Of a stretch of DNA of 64,000 nt, positions 12,531 to 25,830 are shown piece after piece; the stretch's first letter is position 1, and each line of letters opens with the position of its first letter. The stretch is taken from NCBI GenBank assembly GCA_933207985.1, contig OW240915.1:105824458-105888457 (forward strand). Reading direction: 5' to 3'. Under the pieces are notes generated by a model. That model was given only the letters and a program-made list of their open reading frames with translations. It searched no databases and was not told where the DNA came from. The stretch comes from Pelobates cultripes (taxonomy: Eukaryota > Chordata > Amphibia > Anura > Pelobatidae). Both the position numbers and the translations under genes were made by a program.

Positions 12531-15447
12531 CCCCTTAAGGACACAGCTTGCCTTACCCTTAAGGACACAAGCAATTTTTGCATTTTTTGCTGTTTGTGTT
12601 CAAAAACAATTTGCATCTCTTTCATTTATTGCACCAACACATATTATATATTTTAGAGGAGGACAAAAAGGGCTTTAATTTGATATCACATATACATATA
12701 TAAATTATCATTAATTATTATTTTTTTAAAAAGCCAATAAATGGGGAAAAAAACAAAAACATTTTTTTCACAGTTTAGGCAATAATAACATGCATAATAT
12801 GTCCAGCTTAGGAAAAGTAATTCAAAATAAATTAATTTACATGTCTTGATTTATAGAGTGCATAATATGTATAGGATTTCAGCCTATTTAGAAAGTTACA
12901 GGCCACAAAATACAAGGACTACAATTACATTTCAATGTGAAACAATTTTAGAAGTTGGTATGTTTGTCTTGTAAGTTTAGTAGCAATCACAAAAAACAAA
13001 ATTGCCACACAAAAGTATATATTTATATAAAGTAGACATCACAGGCTATTTACCTAAGGTTATTTTGACACTTTTTACGTGGCTATTTCATCGCTAATCT
13101 CTGCTAAATATTGGAGTAAAATTGTGTTTTTTCTCTATTTTGGCATATGCACATATAACAAGGTTTTTTTTAATGTGTATTTCGCAAAGCTGGTGTGTGC
13201 TATTCCAGCACAGAATCCCATATTATGTTCAGCTACGTCTGCTGAGTATAACGACACCCCCATTATACATGTGCTGATTATAACGACACCCCCATTGCCT
13301 TTGGCACTATTCTGTGAAGCTACAATGCCATAAAAGACACAAGGCTATTTCAGTTTCAATCATTAGAATTTTCATAGATTGATTTGACGGGCCTATGTCT
13401 TTTTGTGGCATTATCGCAGTTTAAATGTTATAATAAACCCACAAAGGGCTTCCATTTGAGAAAGCAGACACCCCAAGGTATCTCATATGGTGTATATTGT
13501 GCCTTAACTTGTCACAATTTTTTCACCAATTTATGTCAATGTTTGTGGTGAGGGAAATTTTTTTAATTTTTTACATATATGTTGCTTTTTGCTGAGTATT
13601 TCTTACACTTGATATGTGCCACTGTCATAAAATCCCCCAAACAATTACATCTTCTGAGTAAAACAATATGTCCAATGTATGACCTAGACACTGTTTTGTG
13701 AAGTTACAGTGTTGTAAAAGAGACGTGACAAGTTCAGATTTTTAAGTGTGAATTTTCATAGATGGTTTTGATGACTCCGCGTTCCAATATGGAGCACTTC
13801 AGCAAGCGACATATTCCAACTACACCATAAAGGCATAACATTTCTTTAAAAAGGCATCCCAGGGTATTTTAAAAGGCATATTTTGAACCTTAGCGTGGGA
13901 CCATTTTTCCGCTAGCTTTTACCAAGTGTAGTGGTAATAAGCATTTTTTCTGCTTTTTTGACACACAAAGTGAGTTTGCACAATATATTTTGTAAACCTT
14001 ATGTGTGCTACGACTGTATAACACTTCATATGTTGCTCAGCTATGTCGTCTGAGTACAGCAATACCCCCGTATGTACCATTGCCAGGTATATGTGGATGT
14101 TAAAGGGGCACATTTGAGACGCAGCCAGTTTTTTTCTAAAGTTTTACACTGTGTCCATGTTTCATTTCAGAGTAGTTTAGCTGGTTGGTTATTCAAGCTT
14201 CCCCACAAACACATAATATTTATTAAAGAATACACCCAGGGGTAATTCAAAAGGCATATTTTGACCCTTAGCGTGGGATCATTTTTTTGCTAGTTTGTTC
14301 CAGGTGTAATGAGCCTTTTTTAATGAATTCTTTTTAGTTTTTTAAACTTTGTTTACTTTTTAAAACTTGTTTTTAAACTTTTGTGTTTACTTATTAAGTT
14401 TTTTTTACTTTCTTAAAACCTTTTTTACACTTTTAAAGCTTTTATAAACTTTTTACTTTCTTAAAACTTTTTTTACACTTTTAAAATTTGTATAAACTTT
14501 TTTTTTACTGTTAACTTCTAACTAGCAGTAAGCAGCACTAACAGTAAATTCCCCAATTTCCCATAACTCCCACCCACCCCAGCTGGCAAAATAAATCATT
14601 TTAAAATATTTAAATTAATTAATGAAATAAATTGAACCCCGATGGTTAAAAAATAAAAGTTAACCCTCAAGGAGTTAAAACAAAAAATCCGATCAAAATA
14701 CAGATCACAGTATTATACTGTGACCACCGTAAGCAGTGATCAACTGGCAGGGAAGGGGTTCATTTTTATTAGGACTGGGTAAAGGGAGGTGTTTTTAAAA
14801 ACTTTTTAAAACGTTATTAAAAAAAATGTTTTAACTTTTAATTTTTTAAAGCTTTTTAAAAAACTTTTTTAACGTTAACCCCTAGCTAGCCTAACACCAA
14901 ATCCCCCAATTCCCCACTAACTTCCACCCACACAAGATAGCTAAATATATAATTTTAAACTGTTTACATTAATTAATAAAATAAAAAATAAAAGTTAACT
15001 CTCAGGGGTTAAAAAAAAAAAAAAATCAAATCATAGTAAAATACCCTAATCTGTATTTTGATCACTGTAGTCAGTGATCAAATGGCAGTGAAGGGGTTAA
15101 TTTTATTAAAGCAGGGGGAAGGGGGTGGGATTTAACTTTAACTTTTATGGGTTTTTTTGCAGGGAAAAGATCAGCACTGATCCGTCTTCCTGCACTTCAC
15201 ACAGAACGCGGAAGTACAGGGAGGCGGACCAGGAGTCCCTGCAGCACATGTGCTTGTTCTGACAGACTCGGACAGCGCGATCAGGTGCTCCCGGTCTGCC
15301 TCAGATACCGAGGCAGACCGGAGGATCATTAACCCTGCGATCGCCGTGATCTGGGGTTAATTTTGGTGCATGATGGACCGGGTCCGTCATCCGTCATTAA
15401 GTGCTTCCCCAACATGATGGACTGGGTCCGTCATCTGTCATTAAGGG
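12531..15447 (+). mobile_element. Long non-coding element with CCCCTTAAGG end, copy 1
   Basis: Flanked on the left by TTAA (12527-12530) and starting CCCCTTAAGGACACAGC. A second terminus-like copy (CCCTTAAGGACACAAGC) lies about 20 bp inside. The right end is a pair of direct repeats (ATGATGGACCGGGTCCGTCA and ATGATGGACTGGGTCCGTCA) ending CATTAAGGG. The interior is colinear with 56370-59336 and partly with 59345-62090; shared marks are GTTTGTCTTGTAAGTTTAGT, ACAAAGTGAGTTTGCA, and poly-T/A blocks near 14330-15010. It encodes no protein I recognise. TTAA with CCCC ends suggests a piggyBac- or Kolobok-like non-autonomous element; that is inference. Confidence 0.6.
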
Positions 15448-15448
15448 A

Positions 15449-16037
15449 GTAAGGAACACTATAGGGTCAGGAACACAAGCATATATTTCTGACCCTATAG
15501 TGGTAAAACCACCATCTAGCCCCCCCCTGGCTCCTTCCTGCCTCCCTAAATATAGTAAAATCTTACTTGTATTCAAGTCTGCAGCTCCTGGCTCTGCCCC
15601 TGTTTGCCTGTGAACTGCCTCAGTCTGCTGACATCATCAGAAGTGGTGGTCTAAGCCAATCACAGTGCTTCCCCATAGGATTTGCTAAGACTGTCAAGGA
15701 GGCAGATCAGGGGCAGAGTCAGCACAAGTCAAACACAGCCCTGGCCAATCAGCATCTCCTCATAGAGGATGCAGAGGATGGAGACACTAAATGGCAGCAC
15801 TGCCCCAGGAAGCACCTCTAGTAGCCATCTGAGGAGTGCCCAGTGGAGTTATCACTAGGCTGTAATGCAAACATATTTTCTCTGAAAAGACGTGGCTTAC
15901 AGCAAAAAGCCTGAAGGGAATGATTCCACTCACCAGAACATATGCAGTAAGCTTTAAATGGGCAATCTAAACACCAAAACCACTGCAGTCTAATGCCTAC
16001 AAATATGTGTATTTATAAAATTAGAGTGCTCCTTTAA
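15449..16037 (+). mobile_element. T2/Kolobok-type MITE
   Basis: The left end AAGGAACACTATAGGGTCAG and right end TTAGAGTGCTCCTTTAA define an element of about 590 bp. A subterminal inverted pair (ACTATAGGGTCAGGAA and TTCTGACCCTATAGT) forms a stem-loop at 15456-15511. Interior blocks are shared with 8857-9170. Its left edge abuts the preceding CCTTAAGG element. Confidence 0.7.
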
Positions 16038-16104
16038 TTTGCCATTGCCATGGTGTGGCAAAAAAATACCATATACAGGGGTAGGCTGTGTTTCGCTGAA
16101 GGCT

Positions 16105-16562
16105 AAATTTACAGGGACACTATAGGCTCCCATGAAGTGGTCTGGTTGCCATATTCCTCTCGGTTTAACCCAGAAATTTCAAACATTGACATTGTCCTGG
16201 AACAGAAATGTTTACATTGCAGGGTTTAGATGCCTCATACTGACAGCCACTAGAGGGGCTTCTGCAGTAATAGCCCAGTTAAACTCAGCTATTTCAATCA
16301 GAAGGTCTCATGGAGACAATCTGACTGGCACAGTGCAGCGCTATGCCGCACATGTGTACTAGCCTCTAAGAAATAGGAAAGCATTGGATTGGCTGAGATC
16401 ATGAAGATCATGAAGATTGATGATCTCATCCTAGGTGGTATTGTCAGGTAGAGCAGCACAGCACGGGTTAGAAGGTAAGTAATATATCTAGGGGTTGAGG
16501 GTCAGTAACCTAAACGGTGACTAGGCAACATTTGCATTCCTAATGCTATAGTGTTCCTTTAA
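16105..16562 (+). mobile_element. T2/Kolobok-type MITE
   Basis: Left end ACAGGGACACTATAGGCTCC and right end GCTATAGTGTTCCTTTAA at 16562. The interior carries the shared GGAAAGCATTGGATTGGCTG core, as at 37065-37085. About 455 bp. The left TTAA has decayed. No coding capacity. Confidence 0.7.
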
Positions 16563-17200
16563 TATTTTTAGATAAGATTTTCAAATGATTACATATTTTG
16601 AAAATGATTTTAATATTTTACATATTTTATAAGATATCAATATATTTTTTATCTATGATATATTTTTTATATTTTATTTTTCAAAATGTATCCAAAAATA
16701 AATTAAGGCCATAGTTAGATAGAAGGCAGATTTGTGTTTCTGCAGTAACAAACATTGTGCAGAGTGGAATTATATTTCTGGGTCACATCACGTTAGCTGT
16801 AAAGGGCACAGTTCATTGTGGGGACACATCACAATAGCTATAGTGCGCACTGTTCATGTGAAAAACACTACAAATATATTTATATATATATTTTATTTTT
16901 TTATTTTTTATTATTATTTCTCTTTTTTTCTTTTCTTTTTTGCTGTGTTAAAGGGTAACTGATAATATTATTATTTTTCTTTTAATTCTTTATTTTGGTG
17001 TGCATTGCAGTGGTAAAGAGTGGGTCACATGCCCAGTAAGCATTTAGAGGTCAGTATCTCACAATCTTTAAGTACTGTAGAAACAATTGCTAATTTTTTA
17101 AATAAATCATGGTTAAACAACAGCAGTGTGCCTAACGTGTGTGGTAATGTGATTCAGTAGCTAAGCTGCATGTGATTTCTCAGTCGGTAAATGGGTTGTG
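16563..17200. other. AT-rich low-complexity DNA
   Basis: Long T/A runs at 16600-16690 and 16875-16985, with (TA)n and poly-T interspersed. No gene or element was recognised. Confidence 0.6.
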
Positions 17201-17420
17201 TGTTCGCTAGTGGACCAGTGTTGTAAGTATAGGGCTCTAGCTTTAGTGAAGGTCCCAATGACAGTACGATTACCCTTGGTACTGAGGGGGGGTGGCTGGT
17301 CTGTGAGAGGCGTTGGTTAGATGTGTGGTGTGTGATTGTGGTGTGTCTATAGTAAGGGGGTGGGCAGCATGGTTACTAGGGTCTGGGAGCCCAGGTGACA
17401 AATTAACAATATAGAGCCAG

Positions 17421-18353
17421 TTATCCCCTATCCTGTGAGAGCACTGTTCTTGATGTATGAACCTTGACCCTCCAGTGGGGAGTAGTGTGCGTGGGAAACC
17501 CCAGGGAAGTCCATGTGGCCCGAACTCCGTGCCTGCATCCCCTGTACTGCCACCTCCGTAGCGGAGGCCGTATGAATGAGAGGTCTAGTGGTGTGTCATA
17601 ACACAAATGTACACAAATCAAATGATTAAAATAACATAAACTAAGATAAACTTGGTTTCAACATTAGGGAATACGAAACATCGTCCGGTGAAGCTTCAGC
17701 TCGAACAGGTCAGCAGTAAGCATAATGTGAACGGTCTAGCGCTGTAGACCTGCAGTGGGGGTTCATGTAGTGTCTGCAGCATAAGTGTCTGCTGGAGGCC
17801 TCCTGGGCACGAAAGTGGCTGTGCTAGCTGGGTCCCAGGTGTGTAGTTGGACAGTCATGTGCGATTGTCTGTTCGAGAGTGAGTCCTGCAGGAGACCCAG
17901 CTTCACCAGCATCTCCTCTGCACCTCCGATGTCGTGGATTGGATAGGAGCGCTCGAAGAAGCTCCCTGAGAAGTCCATGTAAAAGGTAAGAGGATAGTTC
18001 TCAAAGTTGTAAGGTGTTTGAACCTTGAGAGCGCCCATCACTGTGGCCATGTCCTGTCCAGCCTGGAAGTGTACAATCAAGTCCCTTAGCACTGTGACAG
18101 GGGCCTGGGCTGGTCTGGGGATCCAAAATATTCTGTCTATTGCCACTGACTTAGGTTGTCTGAGAGATAGGATTGCACATAGGAGATGTCTGATGAATTG
18201 TGGTAGTTCCGCATCTGAGACAGCCTCAGCCATCCCTCTGATCTTGATCCATTGCTGCATACCGCTGTTATGGGCAAATGCAAATATTACAAGTTTTAGA
18301 ATGAAATGTTGTATTTCTTGAACTGTGTACTTTGTCTTTAAGAGATATTGCAA
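17421..18353 (-). pseudogene. L1 ORF1 protein, core and C-terminal part
   Basis: The minus frame at 17763-18353 (196 codons) contains, from about residue 37, KIRGMAEAVSDAELPQF, a variable helix, then SVAIDRIFWIPRPAQAP, VTVLRDLIVHF, and PLTFYMDFS. This order matches the RNA-binding RRM-like domain and C-terminal domain of vertebrate L1 ORF1p ('IRGxPE...DRxHRxxRP...PRDxI...DLS'). The first ~30 residues do not match and derive from inserted DNA upstream. The ORF1 N-terminal part lies at 19075-19600 beyond an LTR-like insertion. The stretch 17421-17762 looks like downstream L1 sequence but no ORF2 motif was found. It is decayed and non-functional. Confidence 0.7.
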
Positions 18354-18364
18354 ACTGACAAGGT

Positions 18365-19076
18365 GTTAGAAATGGAACATATTGTTTTTCATAGATGTTT
18401 TTTTAAGCAATAACCTCAGTGCACATTATGTTTACGCCATTTTGTCCCAGACGAATTACAATAACAATAATGCATAAACAAGCTTCAAGGCTATGCTACG
18501 ACTCTTTCAGTACGTAATATACTGTGGTAACCTTAGTAGATAAGGATGTTCAGACTTTAAGATGCCATCTTGAACTAAGTCAGGAAAATTTCCATGACGT
18601 ATACACCCTTTAGTTATGGCCTTGAATTTTTGCCATGGTAAGGGAGGTCCTAAAATGAAAAAAGTAAAAAAGTTACTTTTTCATATATGAACTACGGTAA
18701 CCCTAAAATGGAGACACCTAAGGTATAAATAGGTGTACTTTTAAATGTTAAGACACAGAGGAGAGACTTGGAGACAGACGCTACTCCATCTTAAAATGAC
18801 AGAGAGGCTGACATGATGACATGTTCAGAAGGGTATTTTAACCTATTAATGATATTTGCAAGCATTTAATTTAATCTTATAAACTCTGCTATAATGTATT
18901 TTATATGTCTATATTTATATTTTTATATAATAAATATCTAAAAGACAAAACTATTGCTTTCAAGACAATCCTTATTTTATATTGTATTCTCAATTATTTA
19001 TATATGTTAAATAGAGGACCTCTTAAACTAACTATATAAAATTATGGCTAAGATATCTGTATGGTTAGCCCTACTA
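18365..19076 (+). mobile_element. Probable solo LTR splitting L1 ORF1
   Basis: About 712 bp beginning TGTTAGAAATGG and ending TTTAAGACA. It contains a TATA-like GGTATAAATAGG (18722) and an AATAAA (18929) roughly 205 bp later, spaced as in an LTR with R between them. It separates two parts of one L1 ORF1. No clear target duplication was found, so the ends are approximate. An ordinary promoter-like insertion is the alternative. Confidence 0.4.
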
Positions 19077-19600
19077 AGTTCTATGCTTTAAGACATTATA
19101 GTGGTAAATAAGGGAACCAAGGGCTGTGTGTTGCTTTTGAAGTGTGTGCATCTCTTGCAATTAAGTGATTTGCGTTGTGGTGGTAAGAGAAGTCTCTTCT
19201 ACTGTGCCAATGCGGCCAGTGAGGATTGCACATAGGAGGCACATAGGAGGCATGGCTACATCTGCGTGGATGTCGCGCCGGAGGTCCGCCAGTATCTCCT
19301 GCAACTCTGCCTTGGTTACCGGCGATGTGTCGGTGCCCGTGGTGCAGGAGGCGAAAGTCTTCCGACCCCAAGGTCTGGTCGTCGGAGAAGTCGGAGCTCT
19401 CTCCCAGGTAGTGTGACAGCTGGGATTGTGGGGCGACATGTGCCTGCCGCCATATGTCCCCTATGGTCACTTCCATTCTCGGCTTGTTTGCTTTTTATTT
19501 CTTGGTCTTTCGACCCATGACTGTTGGAGCTGGTTGGGGCTTCAGGGGGGCTGTGATTTTGGGGGTAAATGCTCGTTTCTGAGATATAGTGAGGCCTCAT
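19075..19600 (-). pseudogene. L1 ORF1 protein, N-terminal part
   Basis: The minus-strand frames, shifted against each other, include a KDQEIKSKQAENGSDHRGHM start-like region, PVTKAELQEILADLRRDI, and RIGTVEETSLTTTTQIT, followed after one stop by LQEMHTLQKQHTALGSL. This is the layout of the L1 ORF1p N terminus and coiled coil in frogs and fish. At least one stop (near 19160) and one frameshift are present. The downstream RRM part resumes at about 18290, past the LTR-like insertion. Confidence 0.6.
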
Positions 19601-19689
19601 GGTCGGAGCACAAGAGATATGCGACCGCTCAGTTCAATTGTCTGACTGATAATATTTTAAATCAAATAAACAAATGTTGCTAGTATTGC

Positions 19690-20090
19690 AATAGACAACA
19701 AAACACACCAAAATAAATGTGCTAAGAAATAATAGTGCCACTTTGTCAAACGAAACACAAGGACAGATGGGGTGTTTTAAAATGTTGATGGTATTTAAAG
19801 AAAAAAAATCTTGTAAATGGTTTTAAAACACCACTCCCAAAAAGAGAAAAAAATGGAAAAGTGTAAATAAGATATATAAACGTGTACAGTCTAAATGTGA
19901 AATAGTTTTAGCTGTTCTTTTTGCAATTAATGGTGCCCTTTAACTTGCTATATTAATTTACACTAAACTATACTCTACATTCCATAAACTAATATTTTGT
20001 AGATATGTTAACTCTACAGGGAAACCTGATTTTTATCACCAGTTTTAGAAGAACTACATTTTGTGTTTTGTGGAAAATCTAAAGCAGGGG
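19690..20090. other. No gene seen
   Basis: AT-rich spacer with no recognisable feature. The end (20090-20170) contains a decayed short hairpin MITE with the motif GGTTGTAGTTCTACAACATC. Confidence 0.45.
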
Positions 20091-20175
20091 TACCCAAAAG
20101 GTAAATTCTAAAGGTATTCTAATGGCATGCAAACCATCATGGAGGTTGTAGTTCTACAACATCTGGGGATCTACC

Positions 20176-21010
20176 CAGTGGCGTACATACCGCCCTGCGA
20201 CCCGCTGTGGCCAGCCTCTTCTCCTGGGGGGGCCCAGGAGCTGGCCACCTCAGGGCCCCCCGAGGCTGGCCCTGGTATCAGTGGGTGGGCAGGCGGGCGC
20301 GCGAGAGAGCACTCTCCCCTGACTGCTTCCTCTTCAGCTCCCTCGCGCACTGCACTGATACCGGACCCGGAAGATGACATCATCAGTACACGGCGCGCGA
20401 GGGAGCTGAAGAGGAAGCAGTCAGGAGAGAGTGCTCCCTCACGGGCCCGCCATTCTGCCTGCCCACCCGGTGACACCACTGGACCCCAGGGAATCCACAG
20501 GTAAGGACGCTAGGGGATTACATTTTTTAAAAAGTGTGTGTGTTAGAGTGTGTGTGTGTTAGTGTTAGAGTATGTGTTAGTGTGTGTGTGTTAGAGTGTG
20601 TGCGTGTTAGTGTTAGAGTGTGTGTTTGAGTGTGTGTGTGTGTTAGTGTTAGAGTGTGTGTTAGTGTTAGAGTGTGTGTGTGTTAGTGTGTGTGTGTTAG
20701 AGTGTGTGTGTGTTAGTGTTAGAGTGTGTCAGTGAATGTGTTACTGTGTGTGTCTGTTACTGAGTGTGTTAGTTTGTGTGCGTCTGTTAGTGAGTGTGTG
20801 TTTTGTAAGTGAGTGTGTATGTGTCTGTCTGTCAGTGAGTGTATATGTATGTCTGTCACTGAGTGTGTCTGTCAGTAAATGTGTGTGTTTGTTAGCTAGT
20901 GTGTATGCGTCCGTGAGTGTGTGTGTGTGTGTCTGTTAGCTAGTGTGTATGCGTCTCTTCGTCAGAGTGTGTGTGTGTGTCTTAAACACTTACCTTTCTC
21001 CGGCACTAGA
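20176..21010 (+). mobile_element. hAT-like element with long hairpin and TG tract
   Basis: Starts CAGTGGCGTACATACCGCCC, the same terminus as the right end of the complete element at 62228-63260. A GC-rich block holds a long inverted repeat: arms 20303-20348 and 20395-20440, 44 of 46 positions pairing, 46-nt loop. It is followed by ACTGGACCCCAGGGAATCC and by a TG-type minisatellite (20530-20985, units such as GTGTGTTAGTGTTAGA). The right terminus is not evident. No transposase is encoded. Confidence 0.6.
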
Positions 21011-21384
21011 CTCCCTTGGCGCTGGGGATCTCTCCGCCCCGATCCGCCTCTCTCCAAATGCGCATGAGTAGGAGCTTTGTGAATATATTTACTATAGGTA
21101 AAGAGGATATATTCCTTGTTCAATCTCTTTCTTCTTTTTCCTTCTGCTCATTATTCTACTCATGTGCAATTTGTGCCCTACCTACTTTTTTTCGTTTCCC
21201 ACCGTAGTTGTAAGGCTGCCCCATATCCCAGTTTTTAAGCTTCCCTTTACTCACTCCAGGTTTTATAGTATCATGCTTTTTTTTTTGTTCATTATTTCCT
21301 GGGATAATTGTAGAGGGAGAAAATGAGAAAACTTCAATTGCATCATCAAAAAAAAAAAAGTTACAAGATAAATACAGAATTGTT

Positions 21385-21862
21385 GCACATGTGGATCGCA
21401 AAAAACAAACTCTTCCTGAACACTGACATAACTGTCACAATGATCTTTGGAACAGTACTCAAATTATACAAATTACACAATTCCCACCTATCCATTAAAA
21501 CAAATTCAAATGGCACACTGACCGCAGTCCACTCTTTCAAATACTTGGGTTTGATATTAGACCCCAATCTATCTTTTGGCCTGCACATAGCAAAGCTTGC
21601 ATCTAAACTTTATCTAAAACTAGGTGCCCTGTACTGAAACAAATCCTGCCTAAGCCCTACAGTACAGGAAACGATTGTACAGAAAATGCTGATGCCAATC
21701 ATTGATTATGGGGATGTAGTATATGCATCTACATCGCAATCCCACATTAATAAACTCAACACATTGTATAACTCGTTCTGCCGATTTGTGCTACAATGTA
21801 ATTACAGGACCCACCATTGTGACATGCTAAAAATAACTAAACTGGCTGTCGCTGGAACATCG
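21385..21862 (+). pseudogene. LINE reverse transcriptase fragment (L2/Rex-like)
   Basis: One plus-strand frame, broken by a single in-frame TGA at 21635-21637, encodes part of a non-LTR reverse transcriptase downstream of the catalytic centre. Blocks in order are NKLFLNTDITVTMIFGT, FKYLGLILDPNLSF, the stop, VQKMLMPIIDYGDVVYAS, and LYNSFCRFVLQCNYRTHHCDML. These match the 'LNxxKTxxMxFG...YLGxxLDxxLxFxxH...LDYxDxxYxS' series of L2/Rex1-like LINEs. The frame ends where a candidate LTR begins at 21863. The YxDD motif is not present in the retained part. Confidence 0.75.
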
Positions 21863-22237
21863 TGTAACAAGTAACAGGTGTTATAGCCTGTATATTTCTG
21901 TCTGTTGACCTTATTTCCTGTTTTTCTTCCTGTGATCATAACTGCATAGTAATGTGTAATTTAGAACTGAGTAGTAAATATCTTTAATTCGCAGTGCGCA
22001 TGCATATTAATTTGAAGTACGTAGTTATAGTGAAATTTAGCTTTGAGCAAGGCCCGAACATGAAGATACACCTGCAAGCTTGCTATAGGTTAAAATGTTG
22101 CCATAAGATAGATGATTTTATTAAGATTGGATAATGCTTGTAATGACCACCCCTGTTTCCTGCTGTATATAACCTGTTACGCAGCTCATTAAACGCTCAG
22201 AAGTCACTTTGAACCTTACTTTCTCTTATCTCGTTCA
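21863..22237 (+). mobile_element. Candidate LTR with primer-binding-site-like flank
   Basis: A 375-bp unit starting TGTAACAAGTAACAGG and ending CTTATCTCGTTCA. It has a TATA-like CTGTATATAACC (about 22162) and ATTAAA (about 22189). Directly after it comes TTGGGGCTCCTCACC, which resembles the proline-tRNA primer-binding site of gammaretrovirus-like elements (canonical TGGGGGCTCG). The LTR interrupts the LINE fragment. Internal sequence after 22250 is short and has no recognisable gag or pol, so this looks like the left edge of a truncated endogenous retroelement. Confidence 0.45.
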
Positions 22238-22386
22238 TTGGGGCTCCTCACCTTATGGTTTGGGCAAAAGGAGAAATACAGGGAGTTACAAATTGATACA
22301 AAAGTCCTAGGCAAAGGAAAATTCCTGCCAGAGAAAATTTCTCACTATCAGGGGCATATAGAGAGTTGTATTATCTGGGGTAGAGG

Positions 22387-23596
22387 CAGTGGTGTTCTTT
22401 GGTTTTGTGCTGCCCTAGGCACCCCTCCCTTCCCCCCCAATCTAAATTTATTTTCCTTTTTAAAACCATGACGCTCTTTGCCTGATAGACACACCCTCAT
22501 TGATGCATACACTGACATACACTCACTGACAGATACACAGTCATTGGCCCACACTGTTTAACCAACACACACTTTCACTGAAACACACACTCCCTGACAA
22601 ACATACACACTCACTCAATCACAGTTACACTCACTCAAAGTTACACACATTCACTGACAGACACACACACTCACCGACAGACACACATACACACACTCAC
22701 TCACAGACACACATGCACACTCACTGACAGAAACACAACAAATCAGAATTACACACACACCAAATCAGTCAGATACATAACACACACTGAGACACACATA
22801 TATTCACTGATAAACACACATACACACTCACTGACAGAAACATATACACTTAGTGTCAGACAAACACCCACTCAGTGTCAGAGACACACACACTGACAGA
22901 CATGCACATTTACTAAGAGACATGTATACACTAGCTGACAGACACATACACACTGACAGACATACACATTCACTAGCAGACATGCACATTCACTAGCAGA
23001 CATATACACTCACTGGCAGACACAGTCTCAGTGACAGACACACACACACACTCACTGACAAACAAACTCACTGACAAACACATATACACTGTTTAACCGA
23101 CACACATACAAACTCACTAACATACACATACACACAATTTTTATTATTTGTTTTTTAAAATTTCACTCCACCTAGCCTCCCTACCTTTGGAAGTGCTGGC
23201 ATGGAGTCTTTATTTCCCAGGGGTCCCTGGGCTGAGCAGCTGGGCATGCGGTCAATGCAGGTGGAGAGGGAGCTTGGATCTTCCTGATCAGCTCCCTTGC
23301 GCACCTCTTACTGATGCTAGGGCTGGAGTAATGTCATATTCTGGCTCCAGCATCACTGCGGTGCGCGCAAGGGAACTGAGCAGGAAGAGCTCAGGGGAGA
23401 ATTCTCTCTTGCCGCCCACCTCCTACATGAGTAGATTGCCTGCCCCACGGGAGCCCTGATGTGGCCAGCCAGCCATCTCCTGGGCCCCCCAGGACAAGAG
23501 GCTGATATGGCATCTGCCAGGATGTTTGGGGGTGGCTTTTTTTGCTGCCCCTCTGAAAGTGCCACCCAAGGCAGATGCCTTGTCAGCCTTGCACTA
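22387..23596 (-). mobile_element. hAT-like element in the minisatellite
   Basis: Left end CAGTGGTGTTCTTTGG, then GTGCTGCCCTAGGC; right end GGCAGATGCCTTGTCAGCCT. The left half is a CA-rich tract with ACTCACTGACAGACACA units (22490-23135). The right half is GC-rich with a diverged hairpin (23271-23304 against 23361-23391), equivalent to the one at 20303-20440. So it is the same family as 20176-21010, inverted. Exact right boundary and target duplication are unresolved. No transposase seen. Confidence 0.55.
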
Positions 23597-23941
23597 AATA
23601 CATCATTCGGTGGGGTATAGGGTGCTGTATTATCTGGGGAGGGAACGATTAAAGGTGATGTATTATCTGGAATGGGGGATAAAGGGTGCTGTATTATCTT
23701 GCGTGGGAGAATGTAGGGTACTGTATTATCTGGGGTGGGGGCATATAGGATGTTGTATTATTTTGGGTGGGGGGTATAGGGTTCTGTATTATCTGAGGAG
23801 GGGAAAATATGGGTGCTGTATTATTTGGGATGGTAGGATATAGGGTGCCGTATTATCCAGGAAGGGGAGAATAGAGGGTGCTGCTTTATCTGGGGTGGGG
23901 GGATAAAGGGTGCTGTATTCTCTGGGGTTTGAGGGGATATA

Positions 23942-25516
<1,575 letters not shown>

Positions 25517-25830
25517 TATGCTGCTGTATTATCTGTGGTGAGGGGCTATAGGGTGCTGTCTTATTTGGGGTGGGAGAATATAGGGAGCTCTATTATCCAG
25601 GATGAGGGATATAAGGTGCTGAATTATATGGTCCGGTGGGATATAGGGTGCTGTGTTATCTGGGGTGGGTGGATATGGGGTGCTGCATAATCGGTGGTGG
25701 GGAGATATAAGGTGCTGTATTATTTGGGGTGGGGGATATAGGGTGCTGTATTATCTGAGGTGGATGTATACAAGATGCTGTATTATCTGGAGTGGAGGTA
25801 TATAGGATGCTGTATTATCTGTCAGTGATA

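Noticed and set aside
18025..18321. 98-codon plus frame opposite L1 ORF1
   Set aside because: Shadow of the minus-strand L1 ORF1 frame.
25540..25830. Regular 31-32-bp repeats resembling a CRISPR array
   Set aside because: Repeats are contiguous with no unique spacers, vary in sequence, and lie in vertebrate-type DNA; it is a minisatellite.
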